A stretch of 33,381 nt of DNA from Bacillota bacterium (GTDB lineage: Bacteria; Bacillota; Clostridia; Oscillospirales; Oscillospiraceae): NCBI GenBank assembly GCA_029268085.1, contig JAJUHD010000003.1, positions 1 through 33,381 of the forward strand. Reading direction: 5' to 3'. The notes under the pieces are model-generated. The model ran no database searches. It worked only from the letters and a program-made list of their open reading frames with translations, and was not told where the DNA came from. Numbering within the stretch: position 1 is the first letter of the stretch; the number at the start of each line of letters is the position of its first letter. This document shows, in pieces, positions 19,254-29,089 of the stretch. A program made the translations under genes and the position numbers.

Positions 19254-19520
19254 AATAACACCTCCTTAACTGCGAACTGGTCCTCACCTATATACAATAT
19301 ATGCGAACCATAAGAAAATGTTTTGCCTTAATATGCCGGCGTTTCCGGGTTGCCTTGATATAATTGCGGCTATTTTTCTCTTTTGAAAGCACTTATAGAA
19401 CTTTTGATTTGGTTGGAGTTCTCATTGTCAGCATTTCTGAGGCTTGCATATATTGGAAGTGATAAAATCAGTGCGCTTTTCTTCATAAGAAGGCTTTGAA
19501 TTTGGGGGGATACGACCGGC

Positions 19521-21425
19521 ATGTACAGAGCTTTTTTCAAAAGATTATTGGATATTGTTTTGTCCATTTGCGGTACAATTGCGCTTTTGCCGGTGTTTCT
19601 GATTATAATGGCTGCGATCATTATCGATGATCCGGGGCCTGTGTTTTTTGTTCAAAAAAGGATCGGTATCCATAAAACCTGTTTTAATATTATAAAATTC
19701 CGAACCATGAAGATAAGTACGCCAAAGAATATTCCCACGCACCTGCTGGAGGATCCTGAAAGGTACATAACCGGATTTGGCAAGTATCTGCGCAGAAGCA
19801 GCTTGGACGAGTTGCCGCAAATTATGCAGATACTGACGGGGAAAATGAGCATAATAGGGCCTCGCCCCGCTCTTTGGAACCAGTATGATCTGATTGAAGA
19901 GAGAGACAAATATGGCGCCAACGATATAATGCCGGGGCTGACCGGCTGGGCACAGGTCAATGGAAGGGACGAAATTTCCATTGTTGATAAAGCGCGCTTG
20001 GATGGCGAATATGCAAAAAATATTAGCTTTTTATTGGATGTCAAGTGCTTCTGGCTTACGATCGTTAAGGTCCTTAGGCGTGAAAATGTTGTGGAGGGGA
20101 AGACAAAGGCTGAGTTGTCAGCAATCGAGGCAAGCAACCGACACATGAACATCTGGATATTCAATAATTATAATATGCTGCCAGAGCATGGCGCATTGAA
20201 CAGAAGCTATTACCTTGGCAGATATCTTAAAAAAATGGATCACAAACCGGTTGTATTCGCAGGCAGCCATCCGCATAATACCGACTTGCAGCTCATCGAA
20301 GGAAGAGAAAAATTCAAAGAAATCCATGACAGCGAATTTCCCTGGGTGCTTGTAAGAACCTGCAACTATGAAGGAAGCAGGCTTAAAAGAATATACTCAA
20401 TGTTTGAATACTATTTTAATCTAAGAAAAGCGGTGGGTTATTATGAGAAACCCGATGTAATAATCGGATCTTCCGCTCACCCTCTGGCAGCGATTGCAGC
20501 AATTAAACTATCTAAAAAATATGGGTGTAAAGGCATCGTCGAAATTCGAGACCTTTGGCCTGAAAGCTTTGCTGCATATAGAATAATCAGCAGGAAAAAT
20601 CCCTTGCTGAATCTGCTGTATGGCGGTGAGAAATGGATATACAAAAAAGCCGATGCGCTGATTTTTACAATGGAGGGCGGCAAAGATTACATAATCAGCA
20701 AAGGCTGGGACAAAGCACACGGCGGACCAGTTGAGCTGAGTAAAGTATTTCATATTAATAACGGTGTGGATCTGGAGGAATTCGAAGCCAGCCGGTCAAG
20801 GGACGACTATCAGGATACGGACTTAAACAATGCCGATATTTTTAAAGTTGTTTACACCGGCTCTATTCGCTTGGCTAATCAGGTGCAGGAGCTGGTCAAT
20901 GTTGCAAAAATATTGAGAAACAGACATGCGGATAACGTGAAAATCCTTATTTGGGGCACGGGAGACCAGTTCGGGAAAATAGACCGTTTAATAAAGGAGG
21001 AAGCACTAATAAATATTGTGCTTAAAGGTCCCGTTCCGAAAGCCTTGATTCCGCAAATCTTATCAAAAAGTGATCTTAATATCTACTTGCTGGCCAAAAC
21101 GCCGCTTCTTGATTATGGCCTTAGCCTAAATAAATCTTTCGAGTACTTCGCTTCGGGAAAGCCGGTAATAGCCAGTTCCAATTCCGGATATTCAATAATT
21201 GACAAGTATAAATGCGGCAGGTGTCTTGATAGCTTTACCCCAGAGGCAATGGCGGATGAGATAATACGTTTTTCCAATATGCCTAAGGAAGAATATCGCG
21301 CTTACTGCGAAAACTCAATGCGCGCCGCGCATGATTATGATTATAAAACGCTTGCTGAAAAGCTGCTTGAGGTAATTGAAAAACAGCGGCGCCCTTCAAA
21401 GCAATGCCTTACTGAAAAGGGGTAA
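19521..21425 (+). CDS. Fusion: monotopic phosphoglycosyl transferase (bacterial sugar transferase) + GT4-like glycosyltransferase
   Basis: N-term FFKRLLDIVLSICG...KFRTMK...RRSSLDELPQ...IIGPRPAL...PGLTGWAQVNGRD; C-term MNIWIFNNYNMLPEHGALNRSYYLGR...VYTGSI...LNKSFEYFASGKPVIAS. Confidence 0.88.
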   Translation: MYRAFFKRLLDIVLSICGTIALLPVFLIIMAAIIIDDPGPVFFVQKRIGIHKTCFNIIKFRTMKISTPKNIPTHLLEDPERYITGFGKYLRRSSLDELPQIMQILTGKMSIIGPRPALWNQYDLIEERDKYGANDIMPGLTGWAQVNGRDEISIVDKARLDGEYAKNISFLLDVKCFWLTIVKVLRRENVVEGKTKAELSAIEASNRHMNIWIFNNYNMLPEHGALNRSYYLGRYLKKMDHKPVVFAGSHPHNTDLQLIEGREKFKEIHDSEFPWVLVRTCNYEGSRLKRIYSMFEYYFNLRKAVGYYEKPDVIIGSSAHPLAAIAAIKLSKKYGCKGIVEIRDLWPESFAAYRIISRKNPLLNLLYGGEKWIYKKADALIFTMEGGKDYIISKGWDKAHGGPVELSKVFHINNGVDLEEFEASRSRDDYQDTDLNNADIFKVVYTGSIRLANQVQELVNVAKILRNRHADNVKILIWGTGDQFGKIDRLIKEEALINIVLKGPVPKALIPQILSKSDLNIYLLAKTPLLDYGLSLNKSFEYFASGKPVIASSNSGYSIIDKYKCGRCLDSFTPEAMADEIIRFSNMPKEEYRAYCENSMRAAHDYDYKTLAEKLLEVIEKQRRPSKQCLTEKG

Positions 21426-21429
21426 TGCT

Positions 21430-22596
21430 ATGGCTTTATTGCTTATAAAAATCGCACATATGTTCCAAAGAAAGAAAAACCCTTTGTTTTCCGCAGATAT
21501 AGGGGTTCAGCAGAAATATATGAGAAAGCTGGGCATACCGGGAGACAATATTGAGCGCGGGTATTTTCAATACCGATGCCAGATGCGGCTTTTGGGCTGT
21601 ATTTTAGCTTTTTTATATAACCTGACATCGATTCCTTTGATGTTTCTATATAAAAAAAGAATAGCGCGCGCGCAGGCCCCGAACTCCGATGATGTCTTCG
21701 ACGGTATCTTTATATTTGCAGGAGCCGATACGATACTTCCATTGAGCCTGAAGGAAAAATACAGCATCAAGCAGGTAAAGGACTGTCAGAGCCAGCAGCT
21801 TCTAATAAAAGAAGATATCCTGTTCCTGAACACTTTGCGGAAACGATATCCATTCGCGTGGCATTTCCGCTTTAAGTGCCTTATGAAAATTGCTATGTAC
21901 CGCTATCAGATCATGGCATATCGGCCCACAGCTTTAATCGTCAGCTCTGAATACTCTTTCACATCCTCTGTTTTAACTGCGTACTGCGAGGGCATGGGGA
22001 TTAAGCATATAAATGTGATGCATGGCGAGAAGCTTTTCTATATGCGTGATTCGTTTTTTCATTTTCATGAATGCTATGTGTGGGATGAGCATTACAGAAA
22101 ATTGTTTACAGATTTACAGGCAGAGCCGACGCAGTTCATAATCGACGTTCCGCCCTCTTTAGCGAAGCGGGAAAATTCCAATGTTCCTAAAACCGTTGAT
22201 TATACATACTATTTAGGTACAGAAAAAATCAGGGAAATGAAGCAAATAAAACGCTCGCTTGATTTGCTGGTTAAATCAGGAGGTATGGTTGCTATCCGGC
22301 CGCATCCGCTTTACTCATCCGCCCGTGATATCCAAAGTGTTTTTGGCGTCGATTCCAATTACATTATTGAGGATAAAAGCATTTTGCCCATAGAAATCTC
22401 CCTGCTGAGGACCCGATACGCAGTTTCCTGTTATTCTACAGTGCTGTTCCAAGCCATAAACAATGGCGTTACTGCCGTGATAGACGATACGGATAAGGAA
22501 AAATACAAAAAGCTGAAGAGCTTGCGATATATTTGCTTGGAGAAGGAGCACATGATTTTATCGGATCTGATAAATAAAACTATGAATAAGGAATAA
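21430..22596 (+). CDS. Putative GT-B-like glycosyltransferase/capsule biosynthesis protein, family unassigned
   Basis: ATG at 21430; LIVSSEYSF, INVMHGEKLF, GMVAIRPHPLYSS and late SCYSTVLFQAINNGVTAV, reminiscent of polysialyl-/sialyltransferase-type GT-B folds. Confidence 0.5.
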   Translation: MALLLIKIAHMFQRKKNPLFSADIGVQQKYMRKLGIPGDNIERGYFQYRCQMRLLGCILAFLYNLTSIPLMFLYKKRIARAQAPNSDDVFDGIFIFAGADTILPLSLKEKYSIKQVKDCQSQQLLIKEDILFLNTLRKRYPFAWHFRFKCLMKIAMYRYQIMAYRPTALIVSSEYSFTSSVLTAYCEGMGIKHINVMHGEKLFYMRDSFFHFHECYVWDEHYRKLFTDLQAEPTQFIIDVPPSLAKRENSNVPKTVDYTYYLGTEKIREMKQIKRSLDLLVKSGGMVAIRPHPLYSSARDIQSVFGVDSNYIIEDKSILPIEISLLRTRYAVSCYSTVLFQAINNGVTAVIDDTDKEKYKKLKSLRYICLEKEHMILSDLINKTMNKE

Positions 22597-22612
22597 GAAT
22601 AGAAGGTAAATT

Positions 22613-24379
22613 ATGGGTTTTGTAATTTCAAACAGGAAATTTGAAGGCGCTGAGGAATTTGAAAAGCTGTATTTTGACGGTTCGGACGTTATAACGTCAA
22701 ATGCAAGTTTGATCGCGGTTAAAACAAACGTTTTTGGTAAAAAACGCCGCGAGATAATTGATAATGTATTGGAACAAACGTCAAGCGACTCAACAATTGG
22801 CATTCTAAGCAAAGACGAGTTCTATGTTGCGCTTAGCTATAAAATCAATTCTGATATATTGAAAATACAAACTGATATTGTGGCGTATGAATCGGCGTTT
22901 ATTTATCGCTCCGGCGATTGCTTCGTTATTTCGGACAATGTGCTGAGAATAATTGAAATTCTTCAGTCTTTTGGCATTACTGTGGCGTTACTGGAAGACA
23001 AAGTCAGGAAGTTTGTTTATCTTGGAAATTACTTTACGTCTGAAACATTTTTTTCAGATATCTCAATATTACAGCCGGCAACAAATTATTTTTTAAATAT
23101 ATATAATTTGGAACTGCAATCTTCAGCTTATGATGATTTTTCCTTTTCGGGTAAAATCACCGATGCGGATGAAGCGGCGTCGCGTCTTTATTCTGTGCTC
23201 GATGAGTTATTTAAATCGAATTACTCAAAGGACATGAAATACGGCATAGGGATCAGCGGCGGGCTTGACTCGAGGGTCGCGGGCTATTTTGCAAAAAAGA
23301 ACGGATATAACGTTTATCCGTATTTCCTTGGCAGAAAACGAAACTCTTTGGGTTTCCTTACCAACGATGCCAAGCGAAGCCTTGAGGTCATTCATGAAAT
23401 CGGACTGAACGAACCAAGTTTTTATCCGACGGACATAGTACCTTATTCCAAAAAGCTCGAATATGATGCTGTGAAAGCTCCAACCGGCTCTCCGAACGTG
23501 ACACAAAACATCGGGTTTGATTGGCCGTATTTTGATGTGATGATACATGGAATGCTGGGCGGAGAGCTTTTTGGCGGAATCGGTTTTCTCAATAAAAATA
23601 ATATGGATTGTACATCCGAGGAGCTTTCGGCAAGTATTATCGCTACTTTGAATTGCTTGCCGAAATATAAAGCCAAGTATTCGCTTTCAGGAAAAATTAT
23701 AACAAAGCTTCCAAAAATTAGAGATAAGTATAGATTTACTGATTATGAAAAGGAGCGCATTATTTCTGAGCGCCTTCGGACAGAGCTTAAATCGGAATTA
23801 TGCGAATGGATAGAGCGGCAAAATGCAAACGGACTTTCCAATATAAATATCGCGATGAAATTCTTTTATTACTATTATTCAAGAAATGTTAGAACTGCAT
23901 ATTACGCAACTTTGGAGGACAGCATTTACTCGTTTGGAGCGTTCTTGAACCCGAAGGTAATATCGGAATTCCGCAATTGGAGCGATGGGCTGTTTTTAAA
24001 CAGAGTTGTCCAAAAGGCTTTAATTAAAAAATGCGGGAATTTATGCAGCGTTAGGGACCAAACGACTGCCGCTTCAATTTCAGAAAGCGAGTCAGGCCGA
24101 TCAATCAGAAAATATGCTTATATGCTTGAACGTGCCTTGCGAGGCAGCGGAATGTACTATACAAATTATGACAAAAAGGAATTTGCTTCTCAGCTTCAAG
24201 AATTAAATCAGCAAAAAATAATCAGAATGTTCGACTGCGATTTTGTTGAATTGTCTGAGGCAAAAGCAGATGTCTGCCACTTGATTATGAAGCTTGCATG
24301 GCTGGAAAAACGCTATAATCTGCCGGTAGCGGATGGTGATTATGAGGATTCTAATTTTATCTCCATATATCAGCGATAA
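22613..24379 (+). CDS. Asparagine synthase-related protein lacking the catalytic glutaminase Cys
   Basis: 588 aa; PPi-loop GIGISGGLDSRVAGY; N-terminus MGFVISNRKF has no Cys2. Confidence 0.75.
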   Translation: MGFVISNRKFEGAEEFEKLYFDGSDVITSNASLIAVKTNVFGKKRREIIDNVLEQTSSDSTIGILSKDEFYVALSYKINSDILKIQTDIVAYESAFIYRSGDCFVISDNVLRIIEILQSFGITVALLEDKVRKFVYLGNYFTSETFFSDISILQPATNYFLNIYNLELQSSAYDDFSFSGKITDADEAASRLYSVLDELFKSNYSKDMKYGIGISGGLDSRVAGYFAKKNGYNVYPYFLGRKRNSLGFLTNDAKRSLEVIHEIGLNEPSFYPTDIVPYSKKLEYDAVKAPTGSPNVTQNIGFDWPYFDVMIHGMLGGELFGGIGFLNKNNMDCTSEELSASIIATLNCLPKYKAKYSLSGKIITKLPKIRDKYRFTDYEKERIISERLRTELKSELCEWIERQNANGLSNINIAMKFFYYYYSRNVRTAYYATLEDSIYSFGAFLNPKVISEFRNWSDGLFLNRVVQKALIKKCGNLCSVRDQTTAASISESESGRSIRKYAYMLERALRGSGMYYTNYDKKEFASQLQELNQQKIIRMFDCDFVELSEAKADVCHLIMKLAWLEKRYNLPVADGDYEDSNFISIYQR

Positions 24380-25574
24380 TAATGAGCATAAAAAAAACAA
24401 AACCGGGTTCGGCATAATGGTTATGAGCATTGTTGATTCTTTGTGCGATCGGGGGAGTGAAGTATTTGTCCTGACGCATGCTCTATGTCGGGGAAGAACA
24501 GACGGGTTGCGCGTGATTCTTAAGCACTCGCTTTCGGAAGTGCTCCTGCATGCTCAAATCAGAGGGATATGCGCCCAAATTTCAGAACTGCGTAAGCTGC
24601 CGTGCCCATTTGGAACAAAACTCAGAATGCTTTATTATTACCTTGATAAAGGCTTTATAAAAAAAGCTATTCAAAGGATAAAGCCTGACATAGTCCATGT
24701 TCACGGCTTAGGTCTTGGTTCAAAAAATTATATCGATGCCTGTGAAGAACTTGAGGTTCCGTTTGTGGTAACGGCGCATGGCCTGATTCAAAACGACCAG
24801 GACGCTTCTCAGGAGGACCGAGAATTTGAAAGAGAGTTTTTTCGCTATAGCGAAAAAAATGGAGTTCATATAACGGTTGTCAGTACGGGCATAAAGAAAC
24901 GCCTATGTGGAGATTACTATGGTCTTGCCGACGCCGGCACTATTCACGTTGTAACAAACGGAACAGATTTACATATGATAAAACCGACAGGCACTATAAG
25001 GTCAAGGTACGGCATCCCGCCGACAAGCAAAATTTGCTTGGTCGTCGGAAGCGTTTGTGAAAGGAAAAATCAGATTCAAATCGTTAGGGCATACTCGAGA
25101 CTGCCGCAAAGCTTGCGTGAAAACACAAGGATACTGATCCTCGGAAGCATATCGGAAAATGATCCGGTCAAAGAGGAAATCTCAAGATTGGGTTTGAATA
25201 ACTCTGTTATATGCTGCGGATTCGTTCAGCACGAGGAACTCTGCAGCTATTACGCCGATGCAGACCTGAACATACTTGCAAGCAGGGACGAGGGCTTTGG
25301 CCTGCCGGTTATCGAAGGCTTTGTTTACGGATTGCCTTGCGTAACTTTTTCAGATCTTGACGCAGTTCCGGATATTTACGACGAAAATGCGGTAGAGTTG
25401 TGTTATGACCGCACAGACGAGTCTTTCGCAAAGACGATAACAGCCGCATTGGAAAGGCAATGGGACAAAGAAGCGATAAAGCTTTACAGCAAAAAGTTTT
25501 CGCTTGAGACTATGGCGGAACGGTATATGGATGTATATGCACAGGTAATAAACAGTTTGATATTTAATAAATAA
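24342..25574 (+). CDS. GT4 family glycosyltransferase
   Basis: MRILILSPYISDNNEHKK, VHVHGLGL, LVVGSVCERKNQ, EGFGLPVIEGFVYGLPCVTFSD; overlaps the upstream CDS. Confidence 0.88.
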   Translation: MRILILSPYISDNNEHKKNKTGFGIMVMSIVDSLCDRGSEVFVLTHALCRGRTDGLRVILKHSLSEVLLHAQIRGICAQISELRKLPCPFGTKLRMLYYYLDKGFIKKAIQRIKPDIVHVHGLGLGSKNYIDACEELEVPFVVTAHGLIQNDQDASQEDREFEREFFRYSEKNGVHITVVSTGIKKRLCGDYYGLADAGTIHVVTNGTDLHMIKPTGTIRSRYGIPPTSKICLVVGSVCERKNQIQIVRAYSRLPQSLRENTRILILGSISENDPVKEEISRLGLNNSVICCGFVQHEELCSYYADADLNILASRDEGFGLPVIEGFVYGLPCVTFSDLDAVPDIYDENAVELCYDRTDESFAKTITAALERQWDKEAIKLYSKKFSLETMAERYMDVYAQVINSLIFNK

Positions 25575-25592
25575 TGGGTATTGGAGAGAGCA

Positions 25593-26996
25593 ATGAACGG
25601 AAGGCTTACCTCGACGCATCTTAAAGGCCGTACCAATAGAAGTGTAGTCAGGATACGCTGCGACATGGTGATCGCTTTGGCTTCAACGTTTTTCGTGGGA
25701 CTGTCTGCTGTCACTAACAACGCGGTTTTCTGCTATATTGCGATGCTCTTTTTGCCTTTTGGACTTATTTATCCGACGTCGCTTATACCGGTACTTATGG
25801 TTACGTCTCTTTCGAGTAACTTTTTCGCTGCGGCAGAAGGGATTGGGGCTGCACGCCTGTTCGCTATTGCCATAGTACTCGGCGTTACAATATCTATGAT
25901 TCGAAATCGCAGAAAGATCAATCTTTTTTGGCTGCGTTTTCTTATATTAATCATGATAGCGACTTTGCTTACCACGGCAATAAACGGAGCTGTCAATATG
26001 CAAGCCTTGTCAACGATCGGCCTGAACCTATTGATCGCTTTTGCGTTTTCAAATATTAAGATCGACTCAAAAGAATTCGAAAGAATTCTTTTTTGCGTTT
26101 TTGCGGCGTTTTCTATAATTACTATACTAATTTTTATAAATTTGAGTTTTTCGGGGCTTCAAACCCTTTTTCAGGGTCGTATATCCATCGATTCCGATGT
26201 CAATACAAACCGTCAGGCAATGATGTGCGCGCAGCTTGGCGCATTTATGTTTGGCTATGCTGTTTACTCTCCAAAAACGAAGTATAAAGTGTTCTGCATT
26301 ATATTGGGACTCATTAACTTTTTTGTATGCCTGATTTCCGGCTCAAGAACCGGTTGTTTAGCGGTAATACTGGGCGTGATGGTATCCGTTATTGTTTTTA
26401 ATCGTATTAACAAAAAAAGCCTTAAGGGAATTGCGACAGTGGCATCAATCACGGTAATCGGTTTTTTGATTTTTCAGCTTGTTGTCGGCAAAAACGCAAT
26501 CCTTGCGGAGAGATATTCACTGCAGGGCATTTTGAAAAATGGCGGTACTTACCGATGGGAAAGAATAATCTGCGAAGTAAAATATATAATCCCGGAACAC
26601 CTGCTGTTCGGTATAGGACCTTCTTCAATATATGAAACACTGGCGCTGCGGCCGTATTTAGCTAAGCCCGGCTCGTCGCACAATATCATTTTCAGTATGC
26701 TGACGCAGATCGGCATATTGGGAAGCGCCGCATATGTTGCGGTTGTCAGTTCTGCTATCAGGAGGATTATTGCCGCGCTGAGAAGATTTCCCGCTGCTTT
26801 AATTCCGCTTTCCATGATTCTGACCGGCCTGTTTAACGGCATAGGAGAAGTGATGTATTGCGAACGTTTATTCTGGATGGTGCTTTCTTTTTCGATTCTT
26901 TGCATAAACAGCCGACCGTTTGAGGCGGACAGTGCAGACCGGTCAGAGAAATCCGCTTCAGAACATAGGAGGTATCTATGCCAGAGGTATCGATAA
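25593..26996 (+). CDS. O-antigen ligase / Wzy-like polysaccharide polymerase
   Basis: Polytopic; SGSRTGCLAVILGVMVSV and large loop with GIGPSSIYETLALRPYLAKPGSSHNIIFSMLTQIGILG. ATG at 25593 preferred to TTG at 25581. Confidence 0.82.
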   Translation: MNGRLTSTHLKGRTNRSVVRIRCDMVIALASTFFVGLSAVTNNAVFCYIAMLFLPFGLIYPTSLIPVLMVTSLSSNFFAAAEGIGAARLFAIAIVLGVTISMIRNRRKINLFWLRFLILIMIATLLTTAINGAVNMQALSTIGLNLLIAFAFSNIKIDSKEFERILFCVFAAFSIITILIFINLSFSGLQTLFQGRISIDSDVNTNRQAMMCAQLGAFMFGYAVYSPKTKYKVFCIILGLINFFVCLISGSRTGCLAVILGVMVSVIVFNRINKKSLKGIATVASITVIGFLIFQLVVGKNAILAERYSLQGILKNGGTYRWERIICEVKYIIPEHLLFGIGPSSIYETLALRPYLAKPGSSHNIIFSMLTQIGILGSAAYVAVVSSAIRRIIAALRRFPAALIPLSMILTGLFNGIGEVMYCERLFWMVLSFSILCINSRPFEADSADRSEKSASEHRRYLCQRYR

Positions 26997-29089
26997 TTAT
27001 ACCAGTATATAATGTTGAACTATATCTGCGGCATTGTCTGGACTCGGTACTCGCCCAGACATTCCGGGATATTGAAGCGATACTGGTGGATGACGGCTCC
27101 ACGGACGACAGCGGGAAAATATGCGATGAGTACGCTGAAAAAGACGCGCGGTTCAGAGTGGTTCATCAGGAAAACGCAGGGCTTTCTGGAGCACGAAATA
27201 CGGGCATTGAAAAAGCCCGCGGAAGCTATCTCTATTTTTTAGATTCTGATGACTGGGTTGAAAGGGATACTGTTGAAAAACTGTATGAAGGGGTAGCCGG
27301 AAGCGGCGGCCAGTATGCCGTTTGCGGCTACTATAAAGAAGCAAAGCCCAGAGGATACTTTTCTCCGCAAATGAGGCCGGAAGCCGATAACCGCTTGGGT
27401 AATTTACTTCGCTATGCAAGAAAAGAATTCTCTTACGCGGTGTGGAACAAACTGTACAGGCGCAGTATTGTTATTGAGAACAACCTTCGGTTCTATGAAG
27501 GAGAAAAGTATGTAGAAGACCATGCGTTTAATCTTAAATACCTTCTCTTCTGCGAAAAAGTCTCGGTAATACGGGCCCCGCTGTATCATTACAGAATAAG
27601 AGAGGGGCAGATAACAGCGGAAAGCCCCGAAAAGAGACTTCCGACTTACATAGAGGACACAAAAAAACTAATTGAAGATTTCAAGTCATACGGGAAATAC
27701 GAGGAGTACAAAGAGGTGTTGGCGGTTCATTTTGCTGCACGCTTTAACGAATACATAGGCGGGCTTGCGAAGGATAAATTTCTCTGCAAACCAAAATCAT
27801 TGCTTATAAAAGAAATAAAAAACCTATACAGAGAAACAGGCTTTTCAAAAGTATTAAAGCATGCGCCGCTAATAAAAAAGGAAAGGTTATTTCTGGCATT
27901 GCTGGGGCAGGGAAATGCAGGGGCAATAATCGGATGCTACCGCCTGTACGCTTTACTGCGAAGAGTGATGAGCCTATGGGGCAAAACAAAATATTGCCTG
28001 CGCGAGAAAATCAAAGATTTGGTTCTCTACAGGTCGATTTGGTTAAAGAGAAATTACCTCCGATATATCCAAAAGGATAATGATACCAATTTTTTGTCTG
28101 ATCAAAGCCTCAAAATCGGTACAAAGCCGCGTTTGTTTTTAATAGGTACGCCTGAATATGAAAATGTTGGTGATCACGCAATAGCCGTTGCCGAAAAACA
28201 GTATTTGGGCAAAGAGCTTGCTGATTACTCTCTGATTGAGGTTACCGAAAACGAGGCCGTCTTACATTTGCGAGAATTGAAAAAATATATTCAATCCACA
28301 GACATAATTCTGCTTCAGGGCGGAGGAAATATGGGGAGCGAATACCCCGATCAGGAAATGATAAGAAAACATGTAATCAAAGCGTTTCCGGATAACAAAA
28401 CAGTTGTATTTCCGCAGTCTGTGTTTTTTTCCGATAAACCGATAAATCATTTTAGAAAGAAAGAAATGCGCAGTTATTACTCCGGTCATATTAATTTGCT
28501 TCTTTGCGCGAGAGAAAGACGCTCGTATGAAATAATGCTGGAAAACTTTGAGGAATGCAAAATTGCGCTTATGCCGGATATGGCGTTTCGCTTGCAAAGC
28601 GCTGCTAAAGCATCTAAACGCAACGGCGTCCTGATATGCCTTCGGTCTGATAAAGAGAGCATCTTGTCATGGGATGATAAGGCTAAGATAAACTGCATTT
28701 GCAGGCAGAGGTTTAATAATGTTTCAGAGTCTGACACATGCATAGATTATCGGGTCAAAAAGGAAAACAGAGAAAAAATACTGGATCAGATTGTCATGCG
28801 GTTTAGGTCGTCCGAGCTGGTGGTAACGGACAGATTGCACGGCATGATTCTTGCGGCCGTTACGGAAACGCCCTGTGTGGCTTTCAGCAATTCAAACCAT
28901 AAAATTGTAGAGAGCTTTGAATGGATCAAAGGCCTTGGATTCGTAAGGCTTTGCGATAATTTGGAGAGACTCGGAGATTTAATAAGCGCAGCACTCTCGT
29001 GTGCTGCCGAATATGACCGTACGGCATTTGACGAGTATTATGACGCAATTACGCTGTTTATACGGGAGAATTCAAATGGACAGAATTAA
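26978..29089 (+). CDS. Fusion: GT2 glycosyltransferase + polysaccharide pyruvyl transferase family domain (PF04230-like)
   Basis: N-term VSIIIPVYNVELYLRHCLDSVLAQT, LVDDGSTDDSG, YFLDSDDWV; C-term LQGGGNMGSEYPD, VVFPQSVFF, CARERRSYEI, VVTDRLHGMILAA. Confidence 0.88.
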   Translation: MPEVSIIIPVYNVELYLRHCLDSVLAQTFRDIEAILVDDGSTDDSGKICDEYAEKDARFRVVHQENAGLSGARNTGIEKARGSYLYFLDSDDWVERDTVEKLYEGVAGSGGQYAVCGYYKEAKPRGYFSPQMRPEADNRLGNLLRYARKEFSYAVWNKLYRRSIVIENNLRFYEGEKYVEDHAFNLKYLLFCEKVSVIRAPLYHYRIREGQITAESPEKRLPTYIEDTKKLIEDFKSYGKYEEYKEVLAVHFAARFNEYIGGLAKDKFLCKPKSLLIKEIKNLYRETGFSKVLKHAPLIKKERLFLALLGQGNAGAIIGCYRLYALLRRVMSLWGKTKYCLREKIKDLVLYRSIWLKRNYLRYIQKDNDTNFLSDQSLKIGTKPRLFLIGTPEYENVGDHAIAVAEKQYLGKELADYSLIEVTENEAVLHLRELKKYIQSTDIILLQGGGNMGSEYPDQEMIRKHVIKAFPDNKTVVFPQSVFFSDKPINHFRKKEMRSYYSGHINLLLCARERRSYEIMLENFEECKIALMPDMAFRLQSAAKASKRNGVLICLRSDKESILSWDDKAKINCICRQRFNNVSESDTCIDYRVKKENREKILDQIVMRFRSSELVVTDRLHGMILAAVTETPCVAFSNSNHKIVESFEWIKGLGFVRLCDNLERLGDLISAALSCAAEYDRTAFDEYYDAITLFIRENSNGQN

